Assembly: GCF_018614135.1 (NCBI RefSeq)
Contig: NZ_JAGGOW010000077.1
Coordinates: 1-59,043, forward strand
Length of the DNA stretch: 59,043 bases
Direction: 5' to 3'
Source of the DNA: Streptomyces sp. ISL-66
GTDB taxonomy: Bacteria > Actinomycetota > Actinomycetes > Streptomycetales > Streptomycetaceae
Shown here: piece after piece, positions 56,843 through 59,043 of the stretch
Numbering within the stretch: position 1 is the first letter of the stretch
Layout of the letters: every line of letters starts with the position of its first letter
The notes under the pieces: generated by a model
The model's input: only the letters and a program-made list of their open reading frames with translations
Databases searched by the model: none
Told to the model about the DNA's origin: nothing
Program-made: the position numbers and the translations under genes

Positions 56843-58832
56843 ACTTCTCGACGCCCTCGAACTCCCGCTCTTCCGTGTCTTCGTGTGTACGGGGGTGGGG
56901 CAAGCCCGCCGCCTCCGCGTCTTCCTGGTCGATGGCCCGCAGGTGGTTGCGGACCGCGTCCAGGCCGAGGCCCACCTGATCCATGAGCTGCGCGGCGATC
57001 TTCCGCTGGGACTGCTGCCGGTCCTCCGGGCTCATCTCGTTGAGCAGCTCACGAAGGCGCTGACGGGTGTCCCCGCCCCCCGAGCCGATCCGGGCGTCGA
57101 CCCGGCCGGGCTGCTGGGCGCGCGCCGCGACACCGGCCGCCTGCTGGCGTTCGATCGAGGCCAGGCGCTCCTCCAGCCGCAGCGCGTTCTCGCGCTCTTC
57201 CCGCGCTTCCTTCTCTGCCTTGGCCGCCACCGCGGTCAGCCGGTCACGTTCGTCCACGAACGTGCCCAGGCGCTCCTCCAGCGCCTTCTGCACACCTTCC
57301 AGGCGCAGGACTTCCTCCCGGCCCCGGGTGACTTCCTGCTGCAGTTCACCGGTCGAGTCGGTCAGCTTCCCGCGCTCCTCCATGAGCGTGGTGAGCTGCT
57401 CGCGGGTCTCCTCCAACTCCTTGACCGTGCGCTGGTAGAGCTGGCCGGCCGTGGCGTCGCTGCTCTCCAGCAGGGCCCGCTCATCCCGGAGCGCCTTGAG
57501 GCGCTTCTCTTCCTTCTCCCGGTCGGCCGTCACCTGCTTCTGGGACTCCTCCGCCTCCTTACGGACCCGCTCCAGCTCCTCCTTGACGGCCGCGAGCTGG
57601 CCCGCGGCTTCCTCGACCGCCTTCTCCGCCTTGCGCCGGGTGTCCTCCGCCGCCTCCGCAGTCTTGCCCGCCTCGATCGCACGCTTGTTGCTCTTCACGA
57701 ACTCGGCGTTCGCCGCGATGTTCAGCTCCTCCAGCACCGTCATGGCCGGGCTGTCGGGCCCGTAGTCGAGCAGGGCCACGTCGTCGGCCCGGGTCAGCCA
57801 CGCCATGCGCTGCATGAGCTGCAGACCCTGCTCGGGGTCCTGCGTGTCCGCCATCTCCAGGGCGCCCTGCGCCTTCGGCCGGATCTTCTTCTCCAGCTCC
57901 CTGTTCAGGGCGTCGAGCCGCTTCGCCTCCTCGGAGACCTTGCCCCGGCCGCGCGGCGCGACGGCCACGCCGACGACCTTCTCCAGCTCCTTCTTCTCCA
58001 GGAGCGCCTTGCGCAGTTCGTACGAGGCGTCCGCAGCATCCCGCGCGCGGGCCCGGCGGACCATCTCGTCTGCGCGGTCGTTGACGTCCAGGCCCGCCAC
58101 GCGGTAGCCCCAGGCCCACAGTCGCCGCCACAGCAGCCCGGCCAGCCGGAACGGACCGGGCTTCGCGCCCTCGGGCCGCTTGGTGTCCTCTTCCTCTTCC
58201 GCGCCGGCGAGCGCGTTCTTGAGCGGCATGTAGATGACCCAGCCCGCGCCGATCGGCATGATCGCGAGGAAGGGCGCTGCCACCAGGTTCGGGGCGTGAG
58301 CGACGTTCACCGCGGCCGACGCGAAGATGAAGGCCCAGGCGGTGCCCCGCATGATCTTCAGCTGACGCGTCCACCGTCTACGCGGGTCGGCGTCCGCCAT
58401 CTTGTACATGTTCGAAAACAGCTTCATTTCCAGCACGTCGAACATGCTCACGAAGCCGACTGCGAAGAAGAACGACAGCCCGACCTGGTCCTGGGCGAAT
58501 CCCCACAGGCCGTTCAAGGACACCGCGATGCCGCCGAGCAGCGGCTTGGGGTCCATGTGCAGGGGTTCGGGAGGAAGGGACTGCCCCTTCTCGCGGGCGA
58601 GGGCGACAGCCTCGCGGTGGTGCTTGTCCCTCTCCGCCTGCTGCTTCGAGGCCCGGGAGAAGGCCAGGAAGGCCGCGATCAGCAGCGTGAGGAGCACGGC
58701 GCCGACAATGGCCAGCAGGATCCAGGTGGGCGCGTCCCTCAGGACGCGTTCGGCCTTCGCCTGCCAGTCCAGCTGACCGAATCCGGCTGCTGACCAGTAC
58801 GGATCTGTGCCCGTACCCTGGTCGTGGCGCAT
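56841..58832 (-). CDS. Membrane protein with DUF2637-like region and long coiled coil
   Basis: 663 residues from ATG 58832 (GGAG eight bases ahead). One N-terminal TM helix (WILLAIVGAVLLTLLIAAFLAF), then helices about 98-205 (VSLNGLWGFAQDQVGLSFFFAVGFVSMFDV, AWAFIFASAAVNVAHAP) resembling DUF2637/Spd-type membrane proteins of Streptomyces plasmids. Residues about 380-560 are heptad-like coiled coil (KAEKAVEEAAGQLAAVKEELERVRKEAEE). Likely a structural partner of the coupling ATPase at the membrane, perhaps involved in spread between hyphal compartments. Confidence 0.75.
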   Translation of the reverse strand: MRHDQGTGTDPYWSAAGFGQLDWQAKAERVLRDAPTWILLAIVGAVLLTLLIAAFLAFSRASKQQAERDKHHREAVALAREKGQSLPPEPLHMDPKPLLGGIAVSLNGLWGFAQDQVGLSFFFAVGFVSMFDVLEMKLFSNMYKMADADPRRRWTRQLKIMRGTAWAFIFASAAVNVAHAPNLVAAPFLAIMPIGAGWVIYMPLKNALAGAEEEEDTKRPEGAKPGPFRLAGLLWRRLWAWGYRVAGLDVNDRADEMVRRARARDAADASYELRKALLEKKELEKVVGVAVAPRGRGKVSEEAKRLDALNRELEKKIRPKAQGALEMADTQDPEQGLQLMQRMAWLTRADDVALLDYGPDSPAMTVLEELNIAANAEFVKSNKRAIEAGKTAEAAEDTRRKAEKAVEEAAGQLAAVKEELERVRKEAEESQKQVTADREKEEKRLKALRDERALLESSDATAGQLYQRTVKELEETREQLTTLMEERGKLTDSTGELQQEVTRGREEVLRLEGVQKALEERLGTFVDERDRLTAVAAKAEKEAREERENALRLEERLASIERQQAAGVAARAQQPGRVDARIGSGGGDTRQRLRELLNEMSPEDRQQSQRKIAAQLMDQVGLGLDAVRNHLRAIDQEDAEAAGLPHPRTHEDTEEREFEGVEK

Positions 58833-58862
58833 CTAGTCAACTCCAATCCTTGCGTCGGGCCT

Positions 58863-58884
58863 CAGCGGTGATAGCGCACCGCTG
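58863..58884. terminator. 8-bp hairpin with flanking T-run
   Basis: CAGCGGTG (58863-58870), loop ATAGCG, CACCGCTG (58877-58884), then GGGCGTTTTT on +. It lies directly after the stop of the partial RHH gene on minus. Confidence 0.6.
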
Positions 58885-58893
58885 GGGCGTTTT

Positions 58894-59043
58894 TCATGCG
58901 TTGCGGCGAGCCAGGTATTCGTCCAGCGCGGCGTCGACCAGGTCCTGCAAGTTGATGTCGTGGCCGGCGGCGTAGACCTTCGCCCTCTTGCGCACCGACA
59001 CCCGGACGCGGGCGGAGAAGTTGCCCCGGGGCTCGGGCTTCGT
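58894..59043 (-). CDS. C-terminal part of a ribbon-helix-helix protein
   Basis: 49 codons are visible before the stop at 58894-58896; the start is beyond the window. ARVRVSVRKRAKVYAAG followed by INLQDLVDAALDEYLARR is a typical RHH strand-helix-helix. It would be the gene upstream of the coiled-coil membrane protein and may regulate the transfer operon or bind DNA at oriT or a centromere. Confidence 0.65.
   Translation of the reverse strand, partial: TKPEPRGNFSARVRVSVRKRAKVYAAGHDINLQDLVDAALDEYLARRNA

Noticed and set aside
1..59043. CRISPR array
   Set aside because: No evenly spaced direct repeats with unique spacers; the repeated elements found are isolated palindromes or short hexamers.

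Overview
The window reads as a large conjugative element of a high-GC actinomycete, most likely a Streptomyces plasmid. Third codon positions are almost all G or C, starts are often GTG, genes are stacked in GTGA/ATGA overlaps, and many mRNAs look leaderless. The transfer genes are of the single-stranded-DNA type (MobF relaxase, VirD4-like coupling ATPase, VirB6/VirB8-like membrane proteins) rather than the usual Streptomyces TraB double-stranded system. A replication protein, a ParA/ParB-like pair and ribbon-helix-helix proteins argue for a plasmid. Two tyrosine recombinase genes (one apparently degenerate) leave integration possible, and I found no attachment site. Both ends of the window cut genes.

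Layout. 1-8.4 kb: one long + operon (about 372-6771) with small proteins, a variant C5 cytosine methyltransferase, a protein with two DnaB-N-like domains and membrane proteins, then a proline-rich TPR-like protein. 8.5-16.2 kb: mostly minus-strand accessory genes (DnaQ-like exonuclease, a regulator flanked by two copies of one palindrome, a degenerate tyrosine recombinase, two related small membrane proteins flanking a structured non-coding region) and an intact integrase on +. 16.5-18.9 kb: a four-gene HTH operon. 19-23.9 kb: a double zeta-toxin-like kinase and a STAND ATPase. 23.9-26.2 kb (-): VirB8-like, VirB6-like and a 26-residue membrane peptide. 26.4-32.2 kb: regulators, a Spo11/Top6A-like TOPRIM protein, an XRE-TPR regulator with a GNAT enzyme. 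32.2-35.6 kb: replication module (RHH protein, AEP primase-type Rep). 35.7-45.0 kb: accessory operons with a Phd/YefM-type fusion, NERD and Mrr-like proteins and an HNH nuclease. 45.0-46.1 kb: about 1 kb without genes just before the relaxase, the likeliest place for oriT. 46.1-51.6 kb: relaxase-helicase. 51.8-53.5 kb: partition-like pair. 53.6-58.8 kb (-): DUF4913 protein, coupling ATPase, coiled-coil membrane protein. 58.9 kb to end: a partial RHH gene.

How it may work together. The relaxase would nick oriT and the coupling ATPase would pass the strand to a membrane channel built partly from the VirB6/VirB8-like proteins; the VirB4-type ATPase is not in this window. Five proteins, the relaxase among them, end in the same Pro-rich plus acidic/aliphatic C-terminal tip, which suggests a shared docking or export signal. 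A 20-bp palindrome, GTCACCCAAATTTGGGTGAC, occurs four times, twice at the partition-like locus, and looks like a plasmid centromere. A 1.16-kb stretch before the relaxase is packed with GGTGAG/CTCACC hexamers and is the strongest unexplained sequence signal here.
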